A DNA stretch of 64,000 nucleotides. Source: Arsenicicoccus dermatophilus (lineage in GTDB: Bacteria; Actinomycetota; Actinomycetes; Actinomycetales; Dermatophilaceae). The position numbers were made by a program, and so were the translations under genes. The notes under the pieces are model-generated. The model was not told the DNA's origin and searched no databases. It saw nothing but the letters and a program-made list of their open reading frames with translations. Below, one piece after another: positions 17,457 through 25,859 of the stretch; positions within the stretch are counted from its first letter, which is position 1; every line of letters begins with the position of its first letter. Location: positions 496,001 to 560,000 of the forward strand of contig NZ_JAKZHU010000001.1 of the NCBI RefSeq assembly GCF_022568795.1. The letters run 5' to 3'.

Positions 17457-18220
17457 ACCCCCTCTGCCGCCAGGCATTCCGCAGGGTCACCGAGGGTCTG
17501 CAGCAGGTGACCGAGGCCGGCGACCGCCCGTCCCGGCATCCGACCCGAGGTCCGCACCACGCAGGCGCGGGTGCTGGTGATCGGGCGCCCGGCGGCCACG
17601 AGCGCCGCCAGCAGGGAGGCCTCCTCGCCGTGCGCGACGGCCGGGAAGCCGCCGACGGCGAGATAGGCGTCCAGCCGCACCGCGAGGTTGGCGGCGTAGG
17701 CATGGGTGTGGGTGTCCGGTCCGGTGACCCCGGCCTCGACGATGCGCTGGTAGGCCCGGCGGGCGGCGGGGGTGGCCTGCCAGTCGACGAGCTCGACCAG
17801 GCCCGCGACCGCCTGGGCCTGACGGTCCCGGGCGACGGCGAGGAGCCCCCGGACCCAGTCGGCCGGGACCTCGGAGTCGGCGTCGGTGGAGAGCAGCCAG
17901 GTGTCGGCCGGTATGCCGGGAGCACGACCGCGCCCGAGCGCGGACCGCACCCCGTGGTCGCGGACCTCGCCCACCGTCTCCGAGCCCGGGTCGACCACCA
18001 CCCGGGTGGTCACGCCGGCCGACCAGCGGTGCCCGCGGGCGACCTGCGCGGTGGCGTCGGCGCAGCGGTGGGCGACGACCACCACCTCGACCTGGTCCAC
18101 CTCGCGCGCCGCGAGCGCCTGCGCCAGCGCGTGGTCCAGGGCCGCGAGGGCGGTGGGGAGACGGCGCTCCTCGTCGTGGGCGGGCACGACGACGAGCAGC
18201 CGGTCAGCGAGGGAGCCCAC
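17453..18220 (-). CDS. Glycosyltransferase family 2
   Basis: A 255-residue GT2 with LLVVVPAHDEERRLPTALAAL at the N-terminus and the metal-binding STDADSEVPADW. There are no transmembrane segments. It overlaps the acyl-CoA dehydrogenase-like gene by 17 bases, so the GTG start at 18220 is the best guess. The set GT2, acyl-CoA dehydrogenase-like protein and NodS-like methyltransferase recurs in actinobacteria, usually with a PIG-L deacetylase that I do not see here. Confidence 0.83.
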   Translation of the reverse strand: MGSLADRLLVVVPAHDEERRLPTALAALDHALAQALAAREVDQVEVVVVAHRCADATAQVARGHRWSAGVTTRVVVDPGSETVGEVRDHGVRSALGRGRAPGIPADTWLLSTDADSEVPADWVRGLLAVARDRQAQAVAGLVELVDWQATPAARRAYQRIVEAGVTGPDTHTHAYAANLAVRLDAYLAVGGFPAVAHGEEASLLAALVAAGRPITSTRACVVRTSGRMPGRAVAGLGHLLQTLGDPAECLAAEGV

Positions 18221-19226
18221 CGAGATAGCCCTCGTCGCCGTCGCGCGACTGCTGGGCGACGTAGAGGTCCAGGTCGGCGACCGCCTGCGCGAGGTCGGGG
18301 TCGTAGGCCAGCCCGGCCGGGCCGGCGAGCGCGTGGCACTCGGCGAGGATCGCGCGGGCGGCGCGGGCGACGCCGGCCCGCACCTCGGTCGACAGCTCCT
18401 GGCCGCGCCCGCCGGCGCCGCGGGCCGGGCTGCCGGCCGGGTCCTGCTCGGACACCTCCAGGGCGACCCCGGCGGTCGCGAGCAGCGCTGCGGCCGAGCC
18501 GATCTCGGTGCGCACGCGACCCCAGCGGACCACCCGCGCCGGGGCTGGGGGAGCGCCCTCGGTGGCGCGGGCGGTGAGGTCGGCGACGCGCACCGCGCCC
18601 CCGGCCCACACGGCCGCCACCCCGACGCCGCCGGGGAAGAAGCCGGGCCGCCCGAGGTACCACCCCTCCTCGCCCACCTGCGCGTCGGCGGGCACCTGGA
18701 CGTCCGCGACCCGGACGGTCCAGGACTGCGAGGCCAGCATCGCCGGGGTGTGCCAGGACGCCGCGTCGCCGGTCCACGAGGAGACGTCCACGTCGAGCAG
18801 CACCGAGCGCTCGTCGTCCAGCCACACCGGCAGCAGCGCCCGGTCCAGGACCCCCACCCCGGAGGCGAAGCGCAGCGTCCCGTCCAGCCGCCAGCCGTCG
18901 CCCGCGGGGGTGGCCTGCACCCCGGTGGCGTGGGAGCGGGAGGCCCAGACGCCGTACACCGCACCAGGAATCGGCGCACGTCCGGCCTGGCGCAGGATCC
19001 GCAGCGCGTCCACGTGCCCCTCGGTGAGCCGGGCGAGCGGGATGTCCGTGCGGCCCAGCGCCACGAGCGCGTCGAGCAGCTGCGGCCAGGTCAGGTCGGC
19101 CCAGGGGCGCGCGGCGACGAGCTCGTGGAGCAGCGGGGTGCGTCGGGCGGCGTCGGCGCCGAGCCCCTGGGCGGGCAGCAGCGGGGCAGGGACGGGGGCC
19201 AGGGTCGTCCAGGTGGCGGCGGTCAT
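18204..19226 (-). CDS. Acyl-CoA dehydrogenase-like protein
   Basis: A 340-residue protein with the acyl-CoA dehydrogenase fold: a helical start, then the middle beta domain (GDGWRLDGTLRFASGVGVLDRALLPVW) and a C-terminal helical bundle. The flavin-contact segments are recognisable but the protein is about 40 residues short of a usual family member, and I cannot identify a catalytic glutamate. It may act on a carrier-bound acyl group or be a non-classical flavoprotein. It is coupled by ATGA to the methyltransferase gene. Confidence 0.72.
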   Translation of the reverse strand: MTAATWTTLAPVPAPLLPAQGLGADAARRTPLLHELVAARPWADLTWPQLLDALVALGRTDIPLARLTEGHVDALRILRQAGRAPIPGAVYGVWASRSHATGVQATPAGDGWRLDGTLRFASGVGVLDRALLPVWLDDERSVLLDVDVSSWTGDAASWHTPAMLASQSWTVRVADVQVPADAQVGEEGWYLGRPGFFPGGVGVAAVWAGGAVRVADLTARATEGAPPAPARVVRWGRVRTEIGSAAALLATAGVALEVSEQDPAGSPARGAGGRGQELSTEVRAGVARAARAILAECHALAGPAGLAYDPDLAQAVADLDLYVAQQSRDGDEGYLGGLPR

Positions 19227-19900
19227 CGGGGGTCCTCCTCGGTGGTGGCGTCCTCGGGTGTCGGAGCGTGCGGCGGCTCGGTGCCCGGCTCGGTGCCCGG
19301 CTCGGCCGCGTCGCCGGGCCGGGTCCAGTGGGCCGACACGAAGTCCGCGTCGTCGTGGTGGACGGCCCGGGTCAGGCCGCCGGCGTCGAGCGCCTCGTGC
19401 AGCTCGGCGGTGGCGTCGGCGCCGGACAGGTGCGCGTCGTGGGGGTGGTGGCGCCAGTGGACGCTCACCACCTCGCCGCCGGGCGCGAGCAGGTCCAGGA
19501 CCGTGCGGGCCGTGGCGGCGCGGTCCTGCTCGGGCAGGTAGTACAGGACCTCGGAGAGCACGACCAGGTCGACCGGACGGTCGAGGTCGTCGGCGGGCGG
19601 CGGGTCCGGCAGCGCGTGGGTCGCGGTCGTCACGGCCGAGATCCCCTGCTGCCAGGCCAGCTCGGCGGCGAGCTGCGCGGCCGTGGTCGACGCGTCGGAC
19701 GCGAGGACCGACCCGCAGCGCTGCGCCAGCTCGACCGCGAGATCCCCGGTGCCGCAGGCGGCGTCCCACGCGACGGCATACCGCTCGCGGGTCAGCGAGG
19801 CGAGGACGACCTGGATCTTGCGCCGCTCGTACCAGCTCGTGCGCACGTCGAAGGGGTCGGGATCGGCGGCATAGCGCGCCTCCCAGTCGGTGCTGCCCAT
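19223..19900 (-). CDS. Class I SAM-dependent methyltransferase, NodS-like
   Basis: A 225-residue methyltransferase. The start DWEARYAADPDPFDVRTSWYERRK resembles the NodS family, and AWDAACGTGDLAVELA is motif I of the SAM-binding fold; VVLSEVLYYL is motif IV/post-I. NodS N-methylates the deacetylated glucosamine of Nod factors, so an amino-sugar or lipid substrate is possible, but this is only family resemblance. It is the first gene of a seven-gene overlapping operon. A poorly conserved tail rich in Pro/Glu/Thr follows the domain. Confidence 0.8.
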   Translation of the reverse strand: MGSTDWEARYAADPDPFDVRTSWYERRKIQVVLASLTRERYAVAWDAACGTGDLAVELAQRCGSVLASDASTTAAQLAAELAWQQGISAVTTATHALPDPPPADDLDRPVDLVVLSEVLYYLPEQDRAATARTVLDLLAPGGEVVSVHWRHHPHDAHLSGADATAELHEALDAGGLTRAVHHDDADFVSAHWTRPGDAAEPGTEPGTEPPHAPTPEDATTEEDPR

Positions 19901-20031
19901 GGTGCCTCCTGGTCTGTCGGGACGACGACGTCCCGCTCAGGGGCCCACCAGGCTCGAGGCTCCGTGATCGTTCTGCTCCAGCACCTACCCCCGGCGGTCA
20001 CCCGGGAAACCCTGCGCCGGGGCCGGGCATC
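19901..20031. other. Intergenic gap with a short hairpin
   Basis: The gap between photolyase and the methyltransferase operon, both on the minus strand. It should hold the promoter of the seven-gene operon. A 6-bp inverted repeat CGGGAC-GACGAC-GTCCCG lies at 19919-19936, close to the methyltransferase start. No clear -10/-35 pair is visible to me. Confidence 0.35.
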
Positions 20032-21393
20032 TCACACGGCCCGGACGGCGTCGTAGCGACGCAAGGCCTCCCGTCGCTCCTCGGCGTGGTCCACGCAGGG
20101 TGGCGGATAGCCGTGGGCCAGGCCGTCCGTGGCCTTCCACGGCTCGTGCACCGACCTCCCGGGCAGGTGCGCCAGCTCGGGGACCCAGCGCCGCACGTAG
20201 TCCCCGCTCGGGTCCCACCGCTTGCCCTGCTCGACCGGGTTGAAGACCCGGAAGTACGGCGCCGCGTCGGTGCCCGTGCCCGCCGCCCACTGCCAGCCGT
20301 GGTTGTTGGAGGCGAGGTCGCCGTCGACCAGGTGGTCCAGGAAGTGCCGTGCGCCATGCGGCCACCACACGTGCAGGTCCTTGACCAGGAACGACGCGGT
20401 GACCATCCGCACCCGGTTGTGCATCCACCCGGTCTCGCGCAGCTGGCGCATCCCGGCGTCGACGAGCGGGAAACCGGTGCGGCCCTCGCGCCAGCGCTCC
20501 AGCAGCGCGGCCACCTGCGGGTCGGTGGCGGGGTCGTCGTGCTCCATGGCCGCGAAGGCCGCCCTGAGGTCGCCCCAGGCCGAGTCCGGGCGGTGCCACA
20601 GCACGTCGGCGTAGAACTCGCGCCAGGCCAGCTCGGTGACGTAGCGCTCGACGGACTCGGCGACCGGGCCGCGCGCGTCCAGCCGGGCTAGGTCGTGCAG
20701 CAGGGTGCGCGGGTGGATCGTGCCCTGCTTGAGGTGCATGGACATCATCGAGGTGCCCGCGAGGTCGGGTCGGTCCCGGTCCTCGGCGTAGGTCTCGATC
20801 GGTCCGTCGAGGAACTCCGCCCAGGCGCTGCGCGCGGCCTCCTCGCCCGCCGGGTGCAGCGAGTCGTGCTGCGGGACGGGCTCGCTCGCGATCCCGCGGC
20901 GCCACCGCAGCCCGGCGGGGATCGGCGCGGGGGCGGGCCAGCCGTGGTCGCGCCAGGCACGGCTGTACGGCGTGAAGACGCGGTAGGGACCGCCCGCCGC
21001 CGTGGTCAGGACGCCGGGGCCCACGGCGTAGGGGGACCCGGTCGGCACGAGCTCGCGACCCGCCTCCGCCAGCCGGGCCCCCACCCGCGCGTCCCGGCGC
21101 CGGGCGTAGGGGGTGCTGTCGGCGGAGACGTGCACCCGCCGGGCCCCGGCCTCCGCGGCGACGGCGGGCACCACGTCGACCGGGCGGCCACGGCGCACGA
21201 CCAGGGCCCCCTCGCACCTGTCGGCAAGGGCGGCGATGGCCGCGAGATAGGCCTCGCGGCGCGGCCCGCCCGCCCGGTCCAGCGCCGGGTCGAGGACGAC
21301 CAGCGGCACCACGTCGCCGTCGTCGGCGGCGGTCAGCAGGGCGGGATGGTCGGCCAGGCGCAGGTCGCGGCGCAGCCACAGCAGGCTCGTCAT
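20032..21393 (-). CDS. phr: Deoxyribodipyrimidine photo-lyase
   Basis: A 453-residue class I CPD photolyase/cryptochrome family protein. An antenna-binding domain comes first (SLLWLRRDLRLADHPAL), then the FAD-binding helical domain with TELAWREFYADVLWHRPD, TGFPLVDAGMRQLRETGWMHNR and the hallmark W-x-W-x-x-G in NNHGWQWAAGTGTDAAPYFR. It repairs UV-induced pyrimidine dimers with light. It begins 17 bases after the last gene of the glycosyltransferase operon, so it is likely co-transcribed with it. Confidence 0.95.
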   Translation of the reverse strand: MTSLLWLRRDLRLADHPALLTAADDGDVVPLVVLDPALDRAGGPRREAYLAAIAALADRCEGALVVRRGRPVDVVPAVAAEAGARRVHVSADSTPYARRRDARVGARLAEAGRELVPTGSPYAVGPGVLTTAAGGPYRVFTPYSRAWRDHGWPAPAPIPAGLRWRRGIASEPVPQHDSLHPAGEEAARSAWAEFLDGPIETYAEDRDRPDLAGTSMMSMHLKQGTIHPRTLLHDLARLDARGPVAESVERYVTELAWREFYADVLWHRPDSAWGDLRAAFAAMEHDDPATDPQVAALLERWREGRTGFPLVDAGMRQLRETGWMHNRVRMVTASFLVKDLHVWWPHGARHFLDHLVDGDLASNNHGWQWAAGTGTDAAPYFRVFNPVEQGKRWDPSGDYVRRWVPELAHLPGRSVHEPWKATDGLAHGYPPPCVDHAEERREALRRYDAVRAV

Positions 21394-21410
21394 GGGTCGA
21401 TCGTGCCGGA

Positions 21411-22238
21411 TCAGGCCCGGTGCCAGCCGAACTCGTCGTGCACGGCGAGTCCCCGCTCGGCGAAGGCCCGCAACCAGCCCTCCATCGGCCAGACGCCCCA
21501 GCGGCGGTGGAAGGTCGCGGCGTTGCGCAGGATGTCGTCCAGGTGCTCCACCGGCGGCGAGGACACCGGGTGGTGCTGGTGGTAGGCGTCGGCGCCGCCC
21601 ACCCACACCAGCTCGACCGCGGCCTCGCGGGCGGTCAGACCCAGGTCGGTGTCCTCCCCGCCGTAGCCGTCGTAGTCGGTGCAGAAGCCGCCGACCCGCC
21701 GCCAGGTCGCCGGCGTCACCGCGAACGACAGCGACCAGAACAGCCGGTGCTCGCCGCCGCGGACCAGCTCGCCGTCGGCGGGGGCCGGGCGGGCCGCGTG
21801 GGGCGAGCGCCACCGGGCCAGGTCCTCGGGCTCGGGGGCACCGGCCTGCGCCGGCAGATAGGTCACCTGGCCGCACAGCAGGGCGGGATCCGCACCGAGC
21901 TCCCGCGCAGCGGCGGCATACCGCCGGACCAGCTGCGGGCCGGGCAGGCAGTCCACGTCGAGCAGCACGACCAGGTCGGCCCCGAGCGCGAGGGCGCGGT
22001 CGGTCCCGGCGTTGCGCGCCTCGGCGAGGGGCAGCCGCCCGGACCCGGCCAGGGGTATGTCGAGAACCTCCACCGGCGCCTCGGGCGGGGCGTCGGCGAG
22101 CAGCCCCCCGATCGCCGGGTCGCCCATCGACACCACGACGTGCCGGGGTGGCTCGGGCAGCGCGGCGACGTGGCGGCGCTGGGCGAGCAGGTGGTCGTGC
22201 CTCCCCGCCGCGACGGTCACGAGCACCGGGCCGCTCAT
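21411..22238 (-). CDS. Glycosyltransferase family 2, galactosyltransferase-like
   Basis: A 275-residue GT-A fold enzyme. VVLLDVDCLPG holds the DxD metal motif and GGFCTDYDGYGGEDTDLG is the conserved GGxD/E acceptor loop of the PF02709-type C-terminal domain. The first ten residues lack the usual VSVVIPTYN motif (MSGPVLVTVAAGRHDHLL instead). The operon order and ATGA overlap with the preceding gene tie it to the other glycosyltransferases. Sugar and acceptor unknown. Confidence 0.82.
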   Translation of the reverse strand: MSGPVLVTVAAGRHDHLLAQRRHVAALPEPPRHVVVSMGDPAIGGLLADAPPEAPVEVLDIPLAGSGRLPLAEARNAGTDRALALGADLVVLLDVDCLPGPQLVRRYAAAARELGADPALLCGQVTYLPAQAGAPEPEDLARWRSPHAARPAPADGELVRGGEHRLFWSLSFAVTPATWRRVGGFCTDYDGYGGEDTDLGLTAREAAVELVWVGGADAYHQHHPVSSPPVEHLDDILRNAATFHRRWGVWPMEGWLRAFAERGLAVHDEFGWHRA

Positions 22239-23245
22239 CGGCGCCACCCCTCCAGGATCGCGGCGGCGCGCGCGGGGGCACCTGCGGTGCGCCAGCGCTC
22301 CCAGGACGGCTCCAGGGCGTAGGCCTCCTCCAGGGTCGCGGCCCAGTCGTCCGGCCACGCGTCCCGCACGACGGCCAGGCCCGCCCGGCGCAGCGCGTCG
22401 GCGGTCGCCCGCTGCTCGTCGAAGGGCCGGTCCTCGGGGACGACGACGGCGCGGGTGCCCGCGGCGGCCACGTCGGCGACGGAGTTCTGGCCGGCTGCGA
22501 CGACCACCACGTCGGTGTCGTGCAGGAGCTCCCAGACGTCGGAGTACCACGCGCCGAGGGGTCCGGCGACGGACCACTGCCAGCCGGGGGTGGCCGCGCG
22601 GGCGGCCGCCAGGTGCCCGGGGGTCAGCGCGCTGCCGCCGGCGCCACCGAGCAGCAGCACCCGGCGCGCGGGGGCACCGGTGCCCGGGGCGTCCGTCCCC
22701 GGGGCATCGGGTGCGGGGGTGGGCGGAGCGACGGGTGGGGCCAGGCGGTCGGCATACCGGGTGATCCCGCCGACGTAGCGGGCCAGGCCGGGCCGGCGGC
22801 GCAGGTAGCCCGGCTCGTAGAGCTCGCCCGGCCAGGGGGCGATCACCAGGTCGGCGAGGTCGTGGCCCAGGTCGTGGGGCGCGTCGTCGCGCTCGCCCGG
22901 CATGCCCATGACCACGACCGGCACCCCCATCATCCGCACCAGGGTGGTGACCTCGACCGACACGTCGACGACCATCAGCCGCGGTCGGGTGACGGCCACC
23001 CACGCCGCGATGGTGGCGAACCGCTCCTGGTGCCCGCGGCTGTCGACGGGGGCCCAGTGCAGCCGTCCGCCGGGCGTCGCGTCGGTCGATCCCTCCAGGT
23101 CGTCGCGCGGCAGGGCCACCCAGGTCGCCCACTCCTCGGACGGCAGGCTGGACAGGATCGTCAGCTCCTCGTCCAGGTGCGCGGCGATCGCCTTGGCGCG
23201 GTGCAGGTGGCCGCGGCCCTGGTGGTGGACGTACCAGCCGATCAT
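22235..23245 (-). CDS. GT-B fold glycosyltransferase (MurG/GT28-like)
   Basis: A 336-residue protein with the GT-B N-terminal pattern GWYVHHQGRGHLHRAKAIAAHL and the C-terminal donor-binding pattern (VVVAAGQNSVADVAAAGTRAVVVP, EDRPFDEQ). The HHxGRGHLxRA start is like MurG/MGT-type enzymes. Substrates are unknown. A proline/alanine-rich linker at about residue 190 separates the two halves. Overlaps both neighbours by ATGA. Confidence 0.78.
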   Translation of the reverse strand: MIGWYVHHQGRGHLHRAKAIAAHLDEELTILSSLPSEEWATWVALPRDDLEGSTDATPGGRLHWAPVDSRGHQERFATIAAWVAVTRPRLMVVDVSVEVTTLVRMMGVPVVVMGMPGERDDAPHDLGHDLADLVIAPWPGELYEPGYLRRRPGLARYVGGITRYADRLAPPVAPPTPAPDAPGTDAPGTGAPARRVLLLGGAGGSALTPGHLAAARAATPGWQWSVAGPLGAWYSDVWELLHDTDVVVVAAGQNSVADVAAAGTRAVVVPEDRPFDEQRATADALRRAGLAVVRDAWPDDWAATLEEAYALEPSWERWRTAGAPARAAAILEGWRR

Positions 23246-24399
23246 GCGCCCACCCGCAGCGGTCGCACCACGTCGTCGGGGGAGTGCCACCGTCCGGCGA
23301 GGAGGTCGTCGTAGAGCCGCACGTAGGAGTCGGCCATGTGGCCCACGGACAGCTCGGCCTCGGCATACCGCCGCACCCGGCGTCGGTCCAGCCCCAGGAC
23401 GGCGGGCAGCGCGGCCGCGAGGGCGGTCACGTCGTCCGGGGCCACCAGGGCACCGTGCTCGGGCCCGCCGACGACCTCCGGGATCCCGCCGCGCCGGAAG
23501 GCCGCGACCGGGGTGCCGCACGCGAGCGACTCGGCCACGACCAGCCCGAAGGGCTCGTCCCAGCGGGGGGTGACCAGGGACGCGGCGGAGCGGCCCACCA
23601 GCTCGGCGAGCTCGGCGTGGGCCAGGTGCCCGACGTAGCGCACGTCCTGGCCCAGGCGGGGGGCGATCTCCTGGGCGAAGTAGTCCGGGTCGCTGATCGG
23701 CCCGGCGAGGCGCAGCCGCAGCCCGGCGAGACGGGCGGCGTCCACCGCCAGGTGCGGGGCCTTCTCGGGGACCAGCCGACCGGACCAGACCAGCCAGTCG
23801 CCGCCGGCGCCGAAGGGCCAGTCGCGCAGGTCGACGCCGTTGCGCACCACCACGGGTCGCTCGGGCAGGGCCTGCCAGGCGTCGGCGGTGTAGTCGCTCA
23901 CGGCGGCGAACCGGATCGTTGGGCGGGACCGGTCGGTCGAGGCGGCGCGGGGCCCGAGGTCGACCGCGGACTCCATCCACGGCGTGGGTGGGGTGTGCAG
24001 CGTCGTGAGCATCGGCATGGGCAGGGAGGGCGCCATGGCCACGGGCAGGTGGTGCAGCGCGTGGTTGTGCACCACGTCGACCTCCCCGGCCAGCTCGCGC
24101 GACAGCGCCAGCATCACCCGCAGGTAGGCATGGTGCGCGGCCAGGAACTCGCGCGGCGGCATGGAGACGTCGGCCTCGGCGAGCGCGCTGGCCCGCCACC
24201 CCTCCCGGGGGAAGGCATAGCGGGGGTCGGCGCCGTCCGAGCCCTCCGGCGCCATCAGCAGCACCTGGTGGCCGAGCTGGCGCAGCCGTCGGGCCAGGTG
24301 CCAGACGTGCGCCTCCAGGCCGCCCGCGAAGGGCTCGCGGACCCGGTGCCGGTGCGGGGCGATCAGGGCGACCCGCAGCGGGCGTCGCCGGCTGCTCAT
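23242..24399 (-). CDS. Glycosyltransferase family 4
   Basis: A 385-residue GT-B enzyme. The N-terminal GGLEAHVWHLARRLRQLGHQV is the acceptor-side loop. The donor-side motif is WDEPFGLVVAESLACGTPVAAFRRGGIPEVV, containing the E-x7-E pair (EPFGLVVAE) that contacts the nucleotide sugar. Retaining transfer from a UDP- or GDP-sugar is expected. Part of the four-gene minus-strand glycosyltransferase operon, all overlapping by ATGA. Confidence 0.88.
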   Translation of the reverse strand: MSSRRRPLRVALIAPHRHRVREPFAGGLEAHVWHLARRLRQLGHQVLLMAPEGSDGADPRYAFPREGWRASALAEADVSMPPREFLAAHHAYLRVMLALSRELAGEVDVVHNHALHHLPVAMAPSLPMPMLTTLHTPPTPWMESAVDLGPRAASTDRSRPTIRFAAVSDYTADAWQALPERPVVVRNGVDLRDWPFGAGGDWLVWSGRLVPEKAPHLAVDAARLAGLRLRLAGPISDPDYFAQEIAPRLGQDVRYVGHLAHAELAELVGRSAASLVTPRWDEPFGLVVAESLACGTPVAAFRRGGIPEVVGGPEHGALVAPDDVTALAAALPAVLGLDRRRVRRYAEAELSVGHMADSYVRLYDDLLAGRWHSPDDVVRPLRVGA

Positions 24400-25682
24400 C
24401 GGCCGTCCGACGAGGTGGCTGCCGAGGCCGAGCCCGCCGCTGCGGGAGCGTCGTCCGGCATCGGGGTGGGAGCGGTGTCGCCCGTGGTGGCGGAGGCCCG
24501 ACGGTCCGCCGCGCGGCGGTAGGCCGCCAGGTGCGCCGCCCGGACCTGCTGGTCCCGCTCGGCCCGCGCGGCGAGGCGAGCCTCGGCGTCGCCCCAGGGG
24601 CAGCCCTCCCGGCGCGCCTGGTGCAGGCTGCCCAGCGCCGCCGCCACCGAGCCGGCCTCGAGGGCGGCGAGGAAGCCCGCGTCGTCGTGCTGCTCGGCGT
24701 AGTGGCCCACGGACGGCGCCAGCACCGAGGTCCCGAGGTCCCAGCACAGCTCGAGCCAGCCGGAGTGGGTGCCGTGGCGGTAGGGCAGTGCCAGGACGTC
24801 CAGGCCGCCCGCCCACTGGTGCAGCTCCGCGTCGCCCATCCGTGGGACCAAGCGCAGGCCCACCCCCGGGTGCTCGGGGATCAGCGCGCGGATCCGGTCG
24901 AGGCGCGGCTCGGGATCGGTCAGCACCTCGTCGTTGACGACCACGTCGAGGGTCCCGCCGAGCTCGGTGGTCGCCTGCGCCAGCTCGGCCAGCCAGTCGG
25001 TCGGGTCGGCGTTGGCGCGCAGGGCGCCGAGGTGGACGCCCACCCTCGGCCCGGACTCCTGCGGCGCCGATCCCTCGCCGGGGGTCCGCCGACCGTCGTC
25101 GGCGGTCTCGGGAGACGGCTCGGACGCGCGCAGCGCCGCGGCCGCCCGCACCTCCTCGGCCGGCACCACCTGCGGGTGCGGGACCACCGTGGCCGTCACG
25201 CCCCAGCCCTCCTCGACCTGGGCGGCCGCGCCGGGCGTCAGGGTGAGCACCTCGTCCGCCCCGCGCACCAGGGTGCCGAGCGCGGCCAGGTGCTGGTCCT
25301 GCTCGTCGGCGGGCAGGTGCGGGTTGGCCAGGTCGTGGACCGTGACGACCAGCGGGCGGTCGTAGGCCCGCAGGGTCCCGATCCAGGAGGTGAGCTGGTA
25401 GGAGGTGCAGCCCTCGAAGCCGAAGTGCACGTGCACCAGGTCCAGGTCGTCGGCGTGCTCGACCACCCACTCGTCGGTGAGCATGACGGGGGGCCACCAC
25501 ACGCCGTCGTCCGGCTCCTGCCCCGGGGGCAGCGGGTCGGGCAGCCGGGCGGCCTCGTCGGGGCCCACGTCCGTGCTCGATCCTGCCGGCGGGGTCACGT
25601 GGGGATAGGTCACGTCGACGACGCCGGGCAGGATGCGGATGACGTACGGATGGGCGCTGGGGATGCTGGCGATGCGCAGCAC
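24396..25682 (-). CDS. GT-B fold glycosyltransferase-like protein
   Basis: A 428-residue protein that begins VLRIASIPSAHPYVIRIL and has GT-B traits: DLVHVHFGFEG, VVTVHDLANPH and a C-terminal LPYRHGTHSGWLELCWDLG where a sugar-nucleotide site would be. It lacks a clear E-x7-E motif. A disordered acidic stretch near residues 190-215 and a long Ala-rich tail are unusual. I chose the GTG at 25682 because AGGAGG precedes it. It is the first gene of the minus-strand operon and divergent from two further glycosyltransferase genes. Confidence 0.7.
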   Translation of the reverse strand: MLRIASIPSAHPYVIRILPGVVDVTYPHVTPPAGSSTDVGPDEAARLPDPLPPGQEPDDGVWWPPVMLTDEWVVEHADDLDLVHVHFGFEGCTSYQLTSWIGTLRAYDRPLVVTVHDLANPHLPADEQDQHLAALGTLVRGADEVLTLTPGAAAQVEEGWGVTATVVPHPQVVPAEEVRAAAALRASEPSPETADDGRRTPGEGSAPQESGPRVGVHLGALRANADPTDWLAELAQATTELGGTLDVVVNDEVLTDPEPRLDRIRALIPEHPGVGLRLVPRMGDAELHQWAGGLDVLALPYRHGTHSGWLELCWDLGTSVLAPSVGHYAEQHDDAGFLAALEAGSVAAALGSLHQARREGCPWGDAEARLAARAERDQQVRAAHLAAYRRAADRRASATTGDTAPTPMPDDAPAAAGSASAATSSDGR

Positions 25683-25859
25683 GAGTCTCCTCCTGGACGG
25701 GCCGGGGGTCGGCCGCGGTGCCCTTGGGCTCAAGGCGCCTGCGATGGTGATCGCTGCCTAGTGTTACCCCATGTTTCGCCTCGTGAACCATTTCGTTACC
25801 CTGAGTAACCTGGGGGCTGACGCATCGCGTCCAACTCTTACGCACAGTGGTGAGAGCTG
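25683..25859. promoter_or_regulatory. Divergent promoter region between two glycosyltransferase operons
   Basis: A 177-base gap feeding both operons, less GC-rich around 25755-25815. GTTACCC occurs twice in direct orientation (25763-25769 and 25795-25801, 32 bp apart, about three helical turns). The second copy is half of a palindrome GTTAC-CCTGA-GTAAC (25795-25809). This looks like an operator for a dimeric regulator controlling both directions. I could not place -10/-35 boxes with confidence. Confidence 0.45.
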
